Of a stretch of 23,361 bases of DNA, positions 8,031 through 17,214 are shown one piece after another (position 1 is the stretch's first letter; every line of letters begins with the position of its first letter). The notes under the pieces were generated by a model, which did not search any database, was not told the DNA's origin, and saw only the letters and a list, made by a program, of their open reading frames with translations. The translations under genes were made by a program, and so were the position numbers. This stretch comes from Prorocentrum cordatum (Eukaryota; Sar; Dinophyceae; Prorocentrales; Prorocentraceae), in assembly GCA_963575745.1 (NCBI GenBank), contig CAUYUJ010000362.1:91504-114864 (forward strand). The letters run 5' to 3'.

Positions 8031-8287
8031 GATCTAGATTCATTGCACCGGCCTTCCAGACGTACTGCAGTGGATTTCTGCGTGGATTTCTGTCAATGCG
8101 AAACGCCGGAAACGGCGAGTGAAAAACGAAGCGACTTTCGCGCGGATTCTTTTTAGTCTTCAGTCCTGGCCAAAAGAAACGCACGAAATTCACCACGAAA
8201 TCCGGGACTAAATTCTCCAGGGCACTCCAGGCCTATCCTATCGTTTTCCGAACGAAATCCGCTCTGCGCTCTGCGATTTTGGCGCCA
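8031..8287 (+). other. Non-coding insertion inside the coiled-coil pseudogene
   Basis: The helical coding sequence stops after MSELEI at about 8036 and resumes at about 8290 (KLEEFTILQRDISNAKDD). Between them the composition changes: A/C skew is lost, GGATTTCTG occurs twice in tandem, and CGAAA words are frequent. This fits an insertion or an unspliced intron of about 250 bp, though neither end shows a clear splice signal. Confidence 0.4.
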
Positions 8288-8995
8288 TGACAAGCTCGAG
8301 GAGTTTACCATTCTCCAGCGGGACATCAGCAACGCCAAGGACGACCCGTACAGCGAAAACGAAGCTGCCGATGATGAGGCCGACAAACCACAACGCGAGG
8401 TACCGCAACAAAGGATCCCCACCCCAGCGCCAAGGAGACAGACAAGAGCCAGGGAGACTACAGAAGGTCAAGACGTCTGCACCTTGCTGACAAACCATAA
8501 TGAGGACAACCAACGCATGGCCTACGACATCAAGAAGAACAGGACCGACGCCAACAACGAGATCCAGGACCTTGAGAACCACCTCCGACAGGCACAAGAG
8601 GCTGCTCAAAAACATCAGCGTGACCGACAAGGGCACAACCAGGGCACAAGGGTACCACAACGACCTTTTGAGCGAGATCCAGAACGCCAAGCAGACAACC
8701 GAGAAGATGGCATCCCACCATGAGTACATGCAGATGCGGAAGGAGGCGGCGGCGCTCGAAAGTACCAAGGAGGAGCCCTGCGGAAGACCAAGGACAACAA
8801 CAACATCCGACGCACACCATCGATTGAAAAGCTGGAGAAGGAACTCAAAGACACACAGAAGAAGCTCGTCGACAGCATCAACGACAGTGCCAACATGGAG
8901 CCGCACTTAAGAGAGACAGCACAGATTGCAGACGAAAGACAAATGCACTACAACATGACCATTGAGGCCGAGCAGCACGGGTAGCCGACGAAAAC
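8288..8995 (+). pseudogene. Broken coiled-coil coding segment with at least two frameshifts
   Basis: Three consecutive frames each carry a helical, charged segment that reads as one protein. The first runs from KLEEFTILQRDI to NNEIQDLENHLRQAQEAA. The second contains YHNDLLSEIQNAKQTTEKMA and MQMRKEAAALESTKEE. The third contains IEKLEKELKDTQKKLVDSI and AQIADERQMHYNMTIEAEQ. Breaks fall near 8610 and 8780. The heptad-like composition predicts a long coiled coil. Frameshifts without loss of coding character mark it as a recent pseudogene. No family can be assigned from motifs. Confidence 0.55.
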
Positions 8996-9167
8996 CCACT
9001 TGCCGACGATCTCTGGGATGCAGTTCCACCGACCAACTGACGTCAAATACGAGGAGTGCATCGACGGTCAACGCGTTGCTACCAACATGCTCCCCGCATT
9101 CGAGGCCCTTGCTGTCACGCGACCACCTCGGTCAGACCCACCACCATAGAAGCCACCAGGAACCATA

Positions 9168-9470
9168 TTGGCCCACGGCATCATCATGACCACGATCGCG
9201 GGCATCAGCGACCTCAAGTCCCACAGTACGCCCGACGTACGAGCAGAAGCCAAGAGGCAGCTGACTTGCATGGAGGCATGCTGCTACGACAACTTCGAAG
9301 ACGAGCACCAAGCGGAGCTCGAGCTGAAAGGCTTCGCACCACGCAGACCGACCAGCGGCATCACACCGCGCGCGCAGAAGAAGCGGCTGGTCAGGCAGGA
9401 CGGACAGAGACCCCATCATCACAGCACTTTCCAGCCGAAGCCGAAGCGGGAAGGGACGACCTGCCAGGAC
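9168..9470 (+). pseudogene. Protein-like fragment downstream of the coiled coil
   Basis: An open segment with HGIIMTTIAGISDLKS, RQLTCMEACCYDNFEDEH and a basic Arg/Lys tail. It reads like a real protein in composition and shares the A/C skew of the surrounding remnant. The formal open frame continues into a Glu/Asp repeat and GC-rich DNA, which I regard as foreign to it. Just upstream, the frames from 8995 to 9167 contain stops. Function unknown; probably another piece of the same dead element. Confidence 0.35.
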
Positions 9471-9571
9471 TCCGACGGGCCGGCGGCGCTGCGGGCGGGG
9501 CCTCGCCACGCTTGGCCGCCAGAGTGCCTCGCGCACGTCCTGGCGCGGTCGCGGCTGGCGGGTGAGCGGGG

Positions 9572-9735
9572 CCAGGAGGAGGAGGAGGACGAGGAGGAGG
9601 AGGAGGAGGGGGAGGACGAGGAGGAGGACGAGGAGGAGGAGGACGACGACGAGGAGGACGAAGAGGGGGAGGAGGAGGAGGAGGACGAGGAGGAGGAGGA
9701 GGAGGACGAGGAGGAGGAGGAGGACGAAGAGCACG
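9572..9735 (+). repeat. GAG/GAC trinucleotide tract
   Basis: About 160 bp of GAG, GAC and GGG triplets on the plus strand, formally encoding poly-Glu/Asp. There is no sign that it is translated. Confidence 0.93.
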
Positions 9736-9885
9736 GACCCACCACCACCGACGTGTTCGCTCACCGCCGCTCTGCCCAACGGGCTGTGCGTGACGCGGGA
9801 CGGGCACGCGCCGGCACAAGCCCTGCAGAGAGAGCGAGACTCCCCAACGGGCTACAGCAGGTCCGTGCCGCGTCGACACCACGGG

Positions 9886-9988
9886 GATCGTTCAACCTTG
9901 AACGATCGGCCCTTTCCGAAACGCCCAAATCGTTCCACATCGAACGATTCTGGGTCGCCAGCGGCGTTCGACGTGGAACGCCGCTGGC
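9886..9988. repeat. Three consecutive perfect stem-loops sharing a CGTTC/GAACG core
   Basis: Hairpin 1 (9886-9907) has arms GATCGTTCAA and TTGAACGATC with a 2-nt loop. Hairpin 2 (9928-9949) has arms AATCGTTC and GAACGATT with a 6-nt loop. Hairpin 3 (9957-9988) has arms GCCAGCGGCGTTC and GAACGCCGCTGGC with loop GACGTG. All arms pair without mismatch, and the stems share the inner CGTTC/GAACG. Confidence 0.92.
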
Positions 9989-10030
9989 GGGGTGGCCGCC
10001 AGTCGACACGACACGAACCTACCGTACCCC

Positions 10031-10219
10031 ATGTCACCAAATTACCCGCTGCCTCCACCGCGCCCATGGACCGCCTACCACTACCGAGGAAAGCAGGGCA
10101 TATGGAGCGCCCAGGTGTACTACTCCAGCCTAGACATCGAGGAAAAAAAACTTGGGATGGCTCAGCCAAAGTACTACTTAGCACGGGATGGAAGCGAGCT
10201 CTGTCTCATGGAAAGGTGA
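10031..10219 (+). pseudogene. Short protein-like frame, possible ORF1 fragment
   Basis: From ATG at 10031 the frame gives a Pro-rich start, then WTAYHYRGKQGIWSAQ and a charged segment ending LCLMER before TGA. Aromatic and Gly residues suggest a small folded module, but no Cys or His cluster supports a zinc finger. The region shares the A/C skew of the remnant. It overlaps the next frame (10188-10499), which suggests one broken gene. Confidence 0.35.
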
Positions 10220-10499
10220 CGTGTTTCTACGACGGCAAAGGGAACTATGTGCAATACCTCCCATCGTTACACGCGACCGCGCACAACCTCCGCCGCCGCC
10301 AGCACCCCCACCTCCGCAGAGGCTGGGATCCCTATCGCCACAAGCGCGCTCCTACTACGTCGATAGATCGGCCCTTGAGACTATCGTCAAGAGGTACCAG
10401 AGAGAAACCGAGTTCAGGGACGACGTGGACAACCTCACGAACAACATCAGCTTCCTCGACATCGACTTTCAAGTGCGCCCACTGACTTTCCCTGCTTAG
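10188..10499 (+). pseudogene. Proline-rich then helical frame, likely continuation of the previous fragment
   Basis: The frame carries a Pro-rich linker (PPPPPAPPPPQRLGSL) and then a charged helical part (SALETIVKRYQRETEFRDDV, NISFLDIDFQV). Pro-rich linkers followed by helices also occur in the intact ORF1 and ORF2 in this window. It ends at a stop at 10497-10499. It probably belongs to the decayed element; the function is unknown. Confidence 0.35.
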
Positions 10500-10952
10500 C
10501 AACCAGAACGCCAACCTGACCACGCAGGAAGGCGTCCTACGGCCCATCGGCGAGACCCGGGCCGCACAGCCACAGCGCGGGCCAACACAACGACCAAACG
10601 ACCGCCTCCTCAGGACGACGAACTACCCACCGCCGCAGCCACCTGTGCCTCACCAGCACGGGGCATCGAGCAGCAGATACGCGACAGCCACCTCGATGCC
10701 GCAGGACCCACGCACACCCGAGCCGACAGCAACACCACCGACGCCGAACGACAGCAGCAACACACCGGCCCCCCACAAGAGAGCCACGATACAAGGCACC
10801 TCCGGCCTCAGCCCAGCTGTACTCCGAATTACCACTTGCACAACGCAGACCAAGGAGGAGGGCACACGACGGACACGTCGAATGAGCACCAGATCAACTG
10901 CCAAGAGGTGCCATGAAAGCCACCACCAAGGATTCCACTGAAAATCATCAGA

Positions 10953-11564
10953 GTGGTAGCGGCTAACACCACCACCAGCACTCCGACCATAGCGCCGACC
11001 ACGCAACCGGCAGTAAAAGTCAAGGCCAGCATCATGCACGACCTGGGCACAATGTTCGAGATGGCTGCACCCCCGACGGGACACATGCCACCAGACATGA
11101 GATCGGGGAACGAAAAAAGCAGCCGACACCAGGACCTGGTCGAGCGCTTGACCAACAGCATCAGCATGATCCCACATGGCCACGCACCCATAAATTTCAA
11201 GATTAAGACCCACAAGATCGTCTCAGACTCCTTCGGGAACATGAGCAACGCGAGCGAGCCTTGCGAATTGGACATCGGGGCATACCCTGACATGCGTCTC
11301 GAGCATGACCAGATCATGCTATACGTAGAGGCATCGTTGAACTGCGGTTTCCCGTACGACGGAAAGCGAGGAACGCGACTCCTCCGTACGACCGAGCGCC
11401 AGACCCTTCTCGCCTGGGACGCCAAAACACAGGTAGCAGTGATGCTGACCTACAAGATCGACAACGATTCAGACGAACAACCGACACCACACGCCATGAC
11501 TACACGCCGTACGCTACGACCCGACCTCCATGCCAACGCCATTTCCTTTCGCGCGGCTCCATAG
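10953..11564 (+). CDS. Hypothetical 203-codon frame within the remnant
   Basis: This is the longest protein-like frame in the A/C-rich block. A Thr/Pro-rich start is followed by segments such as DLVERLTNSISMIPHGH, NFKIKTHKIVSDSFGNM, DMRLEHDQIMLYVEASL and WDAKTQVAVMLTYKIDND, which look like alternating strands and helices of a folded domain. The C terminus becomes Arg-rich and may be out of the original frame. I do not recognise a family, and no catalytic motif stands out. Within the decayed element it may be a retained domain or a chance-open relic. Confidence 0.35.
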   Translation: MVAANTTTSTPTIAPTTQPAVKVKASIMHDLGTMFEMAAPPTGHMPPDMRSGNEKSSRHQDLVERLTNSISMIPHGHAPINFKIKTHKIVSDSFGNMSNASEPCELDIGAYPDMRLEHDQIMLYVEASLNCGFPYDGKRGTRLLRTTERQTLLAWDAKTQVAVMLTYKIDNDSDEQPTPHAMTTRRTLRPDLHANAISFRAAP

Positions 11565-11859
11565 CGCAACCGCGACAGCAGCAATGAACAAGATACCCGA
11601 GCTGATCAACGCACAAGACCAACAACCCGACGGCCCAGTGAACGCCGGGAACAGAGAGCAACCAAACGCAGCCCAGCCACAAACGCAATACCACCCTGCC
11701 CACCACACTTCCGACTCAACCACCGACCGTCAAGCTGACCCGCCAACGGTGCAGCAACTGTCTCATCCACCCGGGCAGGTGCAACCGACGCGGAATGAGG
11801 AGCTCCAAATCTTCAACAGGCGGGCACCTTTCGCAGAACTCGTAGCGTGGCAGCAATAG
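11530..11859 (+). pseudogene. Gln/Asn/Pro-rich hypothetical frame
   Basis: A 109-codon frame overlapping the end of the previous one. An inner Met (MNKIPELINAQDQQ) begins the protein-like part, followed by a disordered Gln/Pro/Thr-rich stretch and LQIFNRRAPFAELVAWQQ before the stop. It shares the A/C skew of the block. It is likely the shifted continuation of the frame at 10953-11564. Confidence 0.3.
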
Positions 11860-11938
11860 CATTGCGCCCAACAAGCATCGCCAAGCGCAGCAGCCGAGAC
11901 CAGCATGCTTCAGAGCACGGACCCGCCGACAGCAGCAC

Positions 11939-12565
11939 ATGATCGACTCTGGCAGTCAAACCAAGCCGACAAAGAGCCCCACGGGGGAGAACAGCCAGCG
12001 TGCAGCCATACTCCCAAGAGACAGCCAGCAGCCAAACCCCGACGCGGTTCGAACCAGACCAACAACCGACCGGTACGATAGCAACCAGGCCCACAACGAC
12101 GGCACAGCCAAAAGGGTCAAAGCAGACGGAGGCTCAGCGCCTTGGCCACCGGGCCGAAAACAATCAGCACCTCAAGGACCAAAAGCCCGACCAAGCCACG
12201 GCAAATCAGGAAACTCCCCCCTGACTGCCCACAGCCAAGAGGCACACACCTCTCTCGATGGGACTAGCCTTACAGCGGCCCGTCAGTGCGCGCCTACTCC
12301 CTACCTACTTTTCACAGATGTGTCCACTTTTGCTCTACGACAGACAGGCGACGTCACACCACCTGCTACACTCCTGCACCCAACCTCAGCATTATCTTTG
12401 ACCCAAATGTACGCACTCACCGGCTGGAACGGCAGCAGCACAGCTGGTCGTACAATCCTTAGATCCACCTCTAGGACGGCAGCGGAAAAGGGGACCCCCA
12501 CGGGTCTCAGCACACGGCAACGGCGACGACGTCAACAACACATATGCTACGCAGTGAGTCCCTGA
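11939..12565 (+). pseudogene. Low-complexity 208-codon frame at the 3' end of the remnant
   Basis: An open frame rich in Ser, Thr, Pro, Gln and Arg, with one more folded-looking part (TPYLLFTDVSTFALRQ) and an Arg-rich end before the stop at 12565. It runs into the first copy of the 3' tail repeat, as the last coding segment of a retroelement would. The composition bias alone could keep the frame open. Confidence 0.28.
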
Positions 12566-12745
12566 GGGGCATTCTCACCCACAAGCTATGCTGGATCATC
12601 CGACGTGTCCGCCGAAATAAAGTCTCAGCATACGGCGGCGAGGCAGACAACAGCTATGCTACTCACTAGGTCCCTGCGGGGCATCCTCACCCACAAGCTA
12701 GGCTATTTCACCCGACGCGCATGCTGAAATAAGACCTCCACCTAC
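12541..12745 (+). repeat. Two tandem retroelement 3' tails with AATAAA-type signals
   Basis: Copy 1 begins at about 12541 and copy 2 at about 12653, a spacing of 112 bp. Shared blocks are ATGCTAC, GTCCCTG, GGGGCAT, CTCACCCACAAGCTA, then CCGACG and GAAATAA. Copy 1 has AATAAA at 12616-12621; copy 2 has AATAAG at 12728. The A/C-rich remnant ends just after them. Confidence 0.75.
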
Positions 12746-13200
12746 CTCCAACTTTCCCTGCCTCCTGGCTTCCTTCTCGCAGCCCCTCAACCCGCTTCAA
12801 CTCGCTAGCCTTACTCCACCCCCCATCCTGTGGCGGTGGGATGGTGTGGAGTACATGGAGGGGCTGGGCAATTACTCGCCGCAGGCCGTCATGGCGAGGG
12901 CCAGGGCGGCCGCAGCCACAGCACAGCCAGCAACGGGCTGCAGCGCAGCCAGCCACTAGGGCACCTCCCAACATTCGCCACTAGGGTACTTCCAAACCTT
13001 TTTCGCGTGCTTCACCGCTGTAGCGGTGTCACTGTACCGCTTGCGAACTACGCCCCTCCACCTCTCTTTCTCCTTCAGGCTGCAGGCAGACGTAGCCACC
13101 AGCTGCCTGCACGACAACTAAGGTAGGTAGGTTGGGACGGGTATCTACGTCGGGGGGGGGGGGGGGCGACAAACCTACAGCGTGCCACCGCCAAGGACGG
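12746..13200 (+). other. Unassigned DNA with a weak exon-like patch and a 15-G run
   Basis: A short patch (about 12832-12958, plus) reads DGVEYMEGLGNYSPQAVMAR and then Ala-rich sequence to a TAG. It could be a small terminal exon, but no strong acceptor precedes it. Positions 13152-13166 are 15 consecutive G. The words CCACTAGGG-C/T-AC-C/T-TCC occur twice around 12952-12992. Confidence 0.35.
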
Positions 13201-13227
13201 CATAAACCTCCCGCAATCACGGCGTAA

Positions 13228-13625
13228 GCCCCCCAAGCGGCCACCACTCCCGTGATCTGGGTACCCTACTCTTGCTTGTCAAGGGAGGGTACCAGTCACG
13301 GGGATGGTGGACGCTTCGGCGGGTTCCTATGTGCTGGGGACGAAGCCCTTCTGCCATCCACCTGGGCAAGCGTGGCCACCTGCCCGTAAGGCCACTGTCG
13401 GAGGTCCCGCTACCGCCGGGGGGGCACAAGCCTCCCTCACGTTCGGTGGAGCCCCCCAAGCGGCCCCAGTGTCAGGGTGCTGGGAACCCTACGCCTGGTC
13501 TCAGGTGAGGGATCCCGCCTTTGACCCTGAAGACGCCTGTGGGGGGTTCCTGTGATGAGCTGAGGGAGAGAGGCCCTTGTACCCTCCATGCTGGCGAGCG
13601 TGGACACACACCTCCACTGCCATAC
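13228..13625. repeat. Diverged tandem duplication, unit about 220 bp
   Basis: GCCCCCCAAGCGGCC occurs at about 13228 and 13451. Each is followed, in the same order, by a TGGGAACC/GGGTACC block, GGGTTCCT, CCCTT, CCATCCACCTGG or CCCTCCATGCTGG, then CGAGCGTGG or CAAGCGTGG. An inverted repeat around GGTACCCT/AGGGTACC lies at 13259-13294. No coding is evident. Confidence 0.6.
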
Positions 13626-13689
13626 TTTTGCGTCGGCGGCTTGGCAGGGTGACTGCGCTGGCGGATGGGGCAAATGCAGGGCACACAAC

Positions 13690-14730
13690 TGCAGCTGCAA
13701 ATTAAGCCGCGAAGCACGGGATGAGGAGAGGGAAGGCCCGGCGCGGGCGGGAGGTAGACGGAAGCCGGGCCCACTCAGAGCGGGGCCAGGCCGCGGCGGG
13801 GGGGCGCCGGGGCGGCGGGGCGGCACCCGCGGGGCGGCCGGGGGCGGGCAGCACCCAGGGGCGGCCGCGCGAGGCGGGGGGGAACAGGCCTGAGCAGTGC
13901 TGGGGTTGGGCGGCACAACAAGGCGGCCGAGCGCCGAGATCGAGCCGACCTTCCAGGTGACAGAGCAGCCGGAGAAGACCACCTAAGGAGAGGGGCCAGG
14001 GGGTAGCTGGGAAGGGCCCAGCAGGCGAAGCGAGAAGACGCGCCGAGATCCAGGGACCTGCGAGGCGCCAGAGGGCGGGCGGCCCGGGCACCCAGGACTA
14101 GGGACCGCGGGGGGCGGAGCAGCCCAACCCCCGAACTGGGAGGGGCCGGGCGGACAGGATGGAGGCCGCAGGCAAGGACTGCCAGCTACATCCCCACCTA
14201 CGCTGTTTAATGCCGCTCACCTCTCCACGCCAAAGCTGTCTTTTCCTGTCCCTCCACGCGAACAGCAACCACCTGCCCGGTGGCAAACGCAGAGCTACCC
14301 GCCTCAGCTTCCGTTGCTTCTTCTCACCCCACACCTCTGAGCCAGCAGGGCACCTCTACGGAGGGAGACCCTGGGCGCCCCCAAGGCACTGGCCCCAAGA
14401 TGCCAGGGGATCCGTTGGGAGGACCAAGTCCAGCCAAGTTACGCGGCCCCAAGAGCCTCTCACCTACTTTTCCCTTGCAGCCGCCGCCACTGCGACCTGT
14501 ATATCCCTCCTCCTTCCCTCCTCTTCGATGTTATGATGTGTGTATGTATGTATGGCTTTCCTCTTCCTTCTCCTCGTTCCTTGTCTGCCTTTTTTGACGT
14601 GATCTTCATTTAGCCTCAGCTACTGGCGTGACGCCGCGTTGGCGACCTTGCTTGATCAACCCCCCAGGGCCCACCAGCCCTAGGGGGGGAGGGCTGCGTC
14701 GGCACGACACCCCAGCCAACAGGCAACAGG
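13690..14730. other. Unassigned GC-rich then mixed DNA
   Basis: Positions about 13740-13890 are extremely G-rich on the plus strand, with many GGG/GGGG runs that could form G-quadruplexes. From 14100 to 14730 the sequence is of mixed composition. I see no convincing exon, RNA gene or long repeat. Confidence 0.5.
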
Positions 14731-14737
14731 CAGGAGG

Positions 14738-15263
14738 ATTAGTAGGAGGAGGAGGAGGAAAAAAGAGGATGGAGGAGGAGGGGGAGGAGGATAACACATG
14801 ACAAGAACCGACGCGAGACAAATGTGAAGAGAGACGGACGACGGTGAAATGGCTCCCGACTGCGTACGAAACGCCCTCCGGCGGCTACCGCTGGACGGAC
14901 GGCCTCCTCTGGCCAGCAGCAGGACAGCTGAAGGGGGCGCCAGGCTGCCCGCCTGCGGCACCACCCTTCCGAAAGGGGAGAGGGGAGGAGCAGAGAGCGT
15001 TTCGAACCCCCTGGGGCGAGGCCCAGGGCTTCTGGAATCGCGGCCGAGAGGGGGAGGGAGAGGAAAGAGACGTGAGCATGTTGCCTGGATGTTGACTGCC
15101 TGACCTGCTCCGCAACAAGCGCGAATGCGGAGCCGACGAAAATCGAGACCCCCCTCGCTTGAGGTCTTGGGGGGGCCTCCCGCAAAACGGCGCGCAGCTG
15201 AAACATCAAACATCTGAGAGAGACGTGAGGAGGAGGAGGGGGAGGAGGAGGGAAGGACCGCGC
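14738..15263. other. Short GGA tracts and unassigned DNA beside an exon candidate
   Basis: GGA-rich patches at about 14738-14790 and 15225-15255 flank unassigned sequence. On the minus strand the second patch lies just downstream of the exon at 15264. It could be the polypyrimidine part of a short intron ending TGATGTTTCAG at about 15198, but the sequence after that AG is not clearly coding. Confidence 0.4.
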
Positions 15264-15386
15264 CTGCTTGGGGCGGTCGTTGCGGAAGGTGCAGTGCTGC
15301 CATGCCGAGATGCCCGCGGTCATCAGGTCCATCACCTGCGGGAGGGTGCCCCACACCGAGCCTGCCCAGACCCAGTACCGGTGCAT
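15264..15386 (-). CDS. Probable exon (41 codons), function unknown
   Basis: The minus strand reads MHRYWVWAGSVWGTLPQ, then a helix-like VMDLMTAGISAWQH and CTFRNDRPKQ. Nearly every third position is G or C, as expected of a selected coding sequence in this genome and unlike the surrounding DNA. The first codon is an ATG at 15386, which may be a true start or simply an internal Met if the acceptor is the AG just upstream. The 3' border may be CAG|GCGCGG (a GC donor) or GCG|GTCC a few bases later; dinoflagellates tolerate GC donors. It could be a further exon of the minus-strand gene to the right, but no shared domain proves it. Confidence 0.5.
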
Positions 15387-15409
15387 AATCCTCCTCCTTT
15401 TTCGTATGA

Positions 15410-15582
15410 TTGGTATTATTGCTAATACTAGTATGATTATTCATGTCCTACGTTGTCCTGAAATGTTTCTTAGTATTCGTGTTGTGTGTCTTCTTCTTGT
15501 AGATGTATACCATTAGTGGTCACATTCGGTGTATTATGATTCGTCTTAGTAATGGCAGTAGTAGTAGTAGCAGCAGTAGTAA

Positions 15583-15653
<71 letters not shown>

Positions 15654-15784
15654 TAGTAGTAGTAGTAGTAGTAGGTATCAAGGCACCGTAGTAGTGGATG
15701 TGTGGATGAGTGGTGGTGGTGTGGTGTTGGTGGTGGTGTGTGGGTATGGTAGGTGGTGGCTGGTGGTGGTGGTGTTGGCTGGTG

Positions 15785-15816
<32 letters not shown>

Positions 15817-15887
15817 GTAGTTAGTAGTAGTAGTAGTAGTAGCAGTAGCAGTAGCAGTAGCAGTAGTAGTAGTAGTAGTAGTAGTAC

Positions 15888-15920
<33 letters not shown>

Positions 15921-15927
15921 CAGCAGC

Positions 15928-15962
<35 letters not shown>

Positions 15963-15963
15963 C

Positions 15964-15995
<32 letters not shown>

Positions 15996-16634
15996 CATGA
16001 TCAACAGTATGGACTTTTTTTGCTTATGGGTAGTGTCACTATTAGTGATATTATTATTAGCACTATGCTTAGTGTTCCTATAACTGGCATTAGCATTCGT
16101 CGTAGTACGTTCCGTGCTTTTATTGTGGTTGGCATGATGCGTATTAGTATTAGTAGTATTGTTCCTCTTATTCGTCGCATCATGACAACTGTTAATAGTC
16201 GTGTTCCCCTTTCTTACTATTCTTGGTAGTAGTATTACCTTCTTCGTTTTATTACTGGTATGCTTACTCGCTTGAGTACTCTTAGTGCTTTTCTTTGTTT
16301 CGCAATATAAAATATCAGTATTATTATCTGTACTAATCGTCTTACTCGTCTTCCTCCCCCTCCTCCTCCTGATCATCCGCCTCCTGCTTCTCTTCCTCCT
16401 CCTCCTCAGCATCAGCATCAGCATCAGCATAATCATCATCATCATCATAATCAGCATCAGCATCAGCATCGGCAGCAGCAGCATCATCATAATCTGCATC
16501 ATCATCCTCATCATCATCAGCATCAGCATCATCATCATCATCAGCATCATCAGCATAATCAGCATCATCATCATCATCAGCAGCATCAGCATCATCATCA
16601 TCAGCAGCAGCATCAGCATCAGCATCAGCATCAG

Positions 16635-16716
<82 letters not shown>

Positions 16717-16735
16717 GTCATCCCTCTCTCCTCCC
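15410..16735. repeat. Trinucleotide repeat complex (AGT, GGT, CAT/CAG) with decayed stretches
   Basis: Clean AGT arrays lie at about 15553-15680 and 15795-15995, GGT-rich DNA at 15700-15800, and CAT/CAG arrays at 16400-16718 ending in about 25 pure CAT units. Between them (15410-15540 and 16000-16340), words such as ATTAGT, GTATTA and CGTAGT keep a three-base rhythm. This suggests mutated remains of the same arrays. Open frames here (poly-Ser, poly-Asp, poly-Met) are artefacts. Confidence 0.92.
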
Positions 16736-16927
16736 TTGTCCAGGAGGGAAATGAGAAGGGGCGGGCCTTCTCGGAATAATCGGAAGTCCCTCGGCCCCAC
16801 GTCTGCCCCGAAGACGCGCGGGGAAATTCTCAGAACTCGCGATGGCTTCTGGGAAGTCCCGCCGCCTTCTAAGAAGGCCAGTTTCTTCCCACTTTCCCCC
16901 CTCGCTCGCCGCCCGTACTTGAGCATC

Positions 16928-17187
16928 GTGTCACCGATCCCTGTCCCCACTGGCATGGCCTGGATCCCACTGGCCAACGTGCCCCCCGGGATGGGGGTAC
17001 GTGCAGCTTCCTTCGGGCTTCGAAGGGCACATCCCCACCCCCTCCTCCTCCTCCTCCTCCTCCTCCTCCTCCTCCTCCTCCTCCTCCTCCTCCTCCTCCT
17101 CCTCCTCCTCCTCCTCCTCCTCCTCCAGGTCAGTGGGATGGTGGGGATCGGGACGGGGACGAGGATGGGTATAGGGATCGGTGAAAC
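16928..17187. mobile_element. TIR (MITE-like) element, copy 1, carrying a CTC expansion
   Basis: The left end GTGTCACCGATCCC and the right end (reverse complement GTTTCACCGATCCC) match at 13 of 14 bases. The interior matches the element at 20412-20586: TGGCCTGG, CCCACTGGC, GGATGGGG or AGATGGGG, TTCCTTCGG and GCATCCCCA or ACATCCCCA appear in the same order. About 29 CTC units (17040-17126) expand this copy. No transposase is present. Confidence 0.7.
17040..17126 (+). repeat. CTC microsatellite inside TIR element copy 1
   Basis: Uninterrupted CTC units followed by CAG|GTCAGT. The same position in copy 2 has no such array. Confidence 0.95.
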
Positions 17188-17214
17188 TGCCTTCAAGTAA
17201 AAGTAAACTGTTGG

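Larger units (their letters stand above)
9470..10010. other. GC-rich insertion within the A/C-rich remnant
   Basis: The A/C skew disappears and the DNA becomes G-rich. The segment holds a GAG/GAC tract (9572-9735) and three inverted repeats (9886-9988). A/C-rich, protein-like sequence resumes near 10030. The simplest reading is an insertion into the remnant. I do not see a convincing target duplication. Confidence 0.4.
7070..12745 (+). mobile_element. Decayed retroelement remnant, A/C-rich on the plus strand
   Basis: For about 5.6 kb the plus strand is strikingly A/C-rich and T-poor, the same skew as the sense strand of the intact LINE at 1-4787. It holds protein-like segments in several frames, broken by stops and frameshifts, including coiled-coil stretches like those of LINE ORF1 proteins. 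It ends in two tandem copies of a tail with an AATAAA-type signal. I find no reverse transcriptase motifs, so it may be an ORF1-only or non-autonomous derivative, or several nested fragments. A GC-rich insertion interrupts it at about 9470-10010. Confidence 0.5.

Noticed and set aside
9168-10133. A single 321-codon acidic protein
   Set aside because: Only the first 100 or so codons look protein-like. The rest crosses a GAG/GAC repeat, GC-rich DNA and three hairpins.
7070-12745. Reverse transcriptase in the second retroelement
   Set aside because: I looked for YxDD/FxDD and a preceding motif A in the plus frames and found none.
14330-14360. A second spliced-leader relic around CTGAGCCAGCAG
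   Set aside because: Only the TGGCTCAG end matches on the minus strand. The CCGTAGCCATT part is absent.
15678-16779. Poly-Met, poly-Ser, poly-Asp and poly-Ile frames
   Set aside because: All are frame readings of CAT/AGT arrays. The same DNA is open on both strands.
16736-16900. Another copy of the fold-back family around GGCCTTCTCGG
   Set aside because: There is some inverted similarity (GGCCTTCT, GAAGTCCC), but the arms do not match the family sequence well enough.
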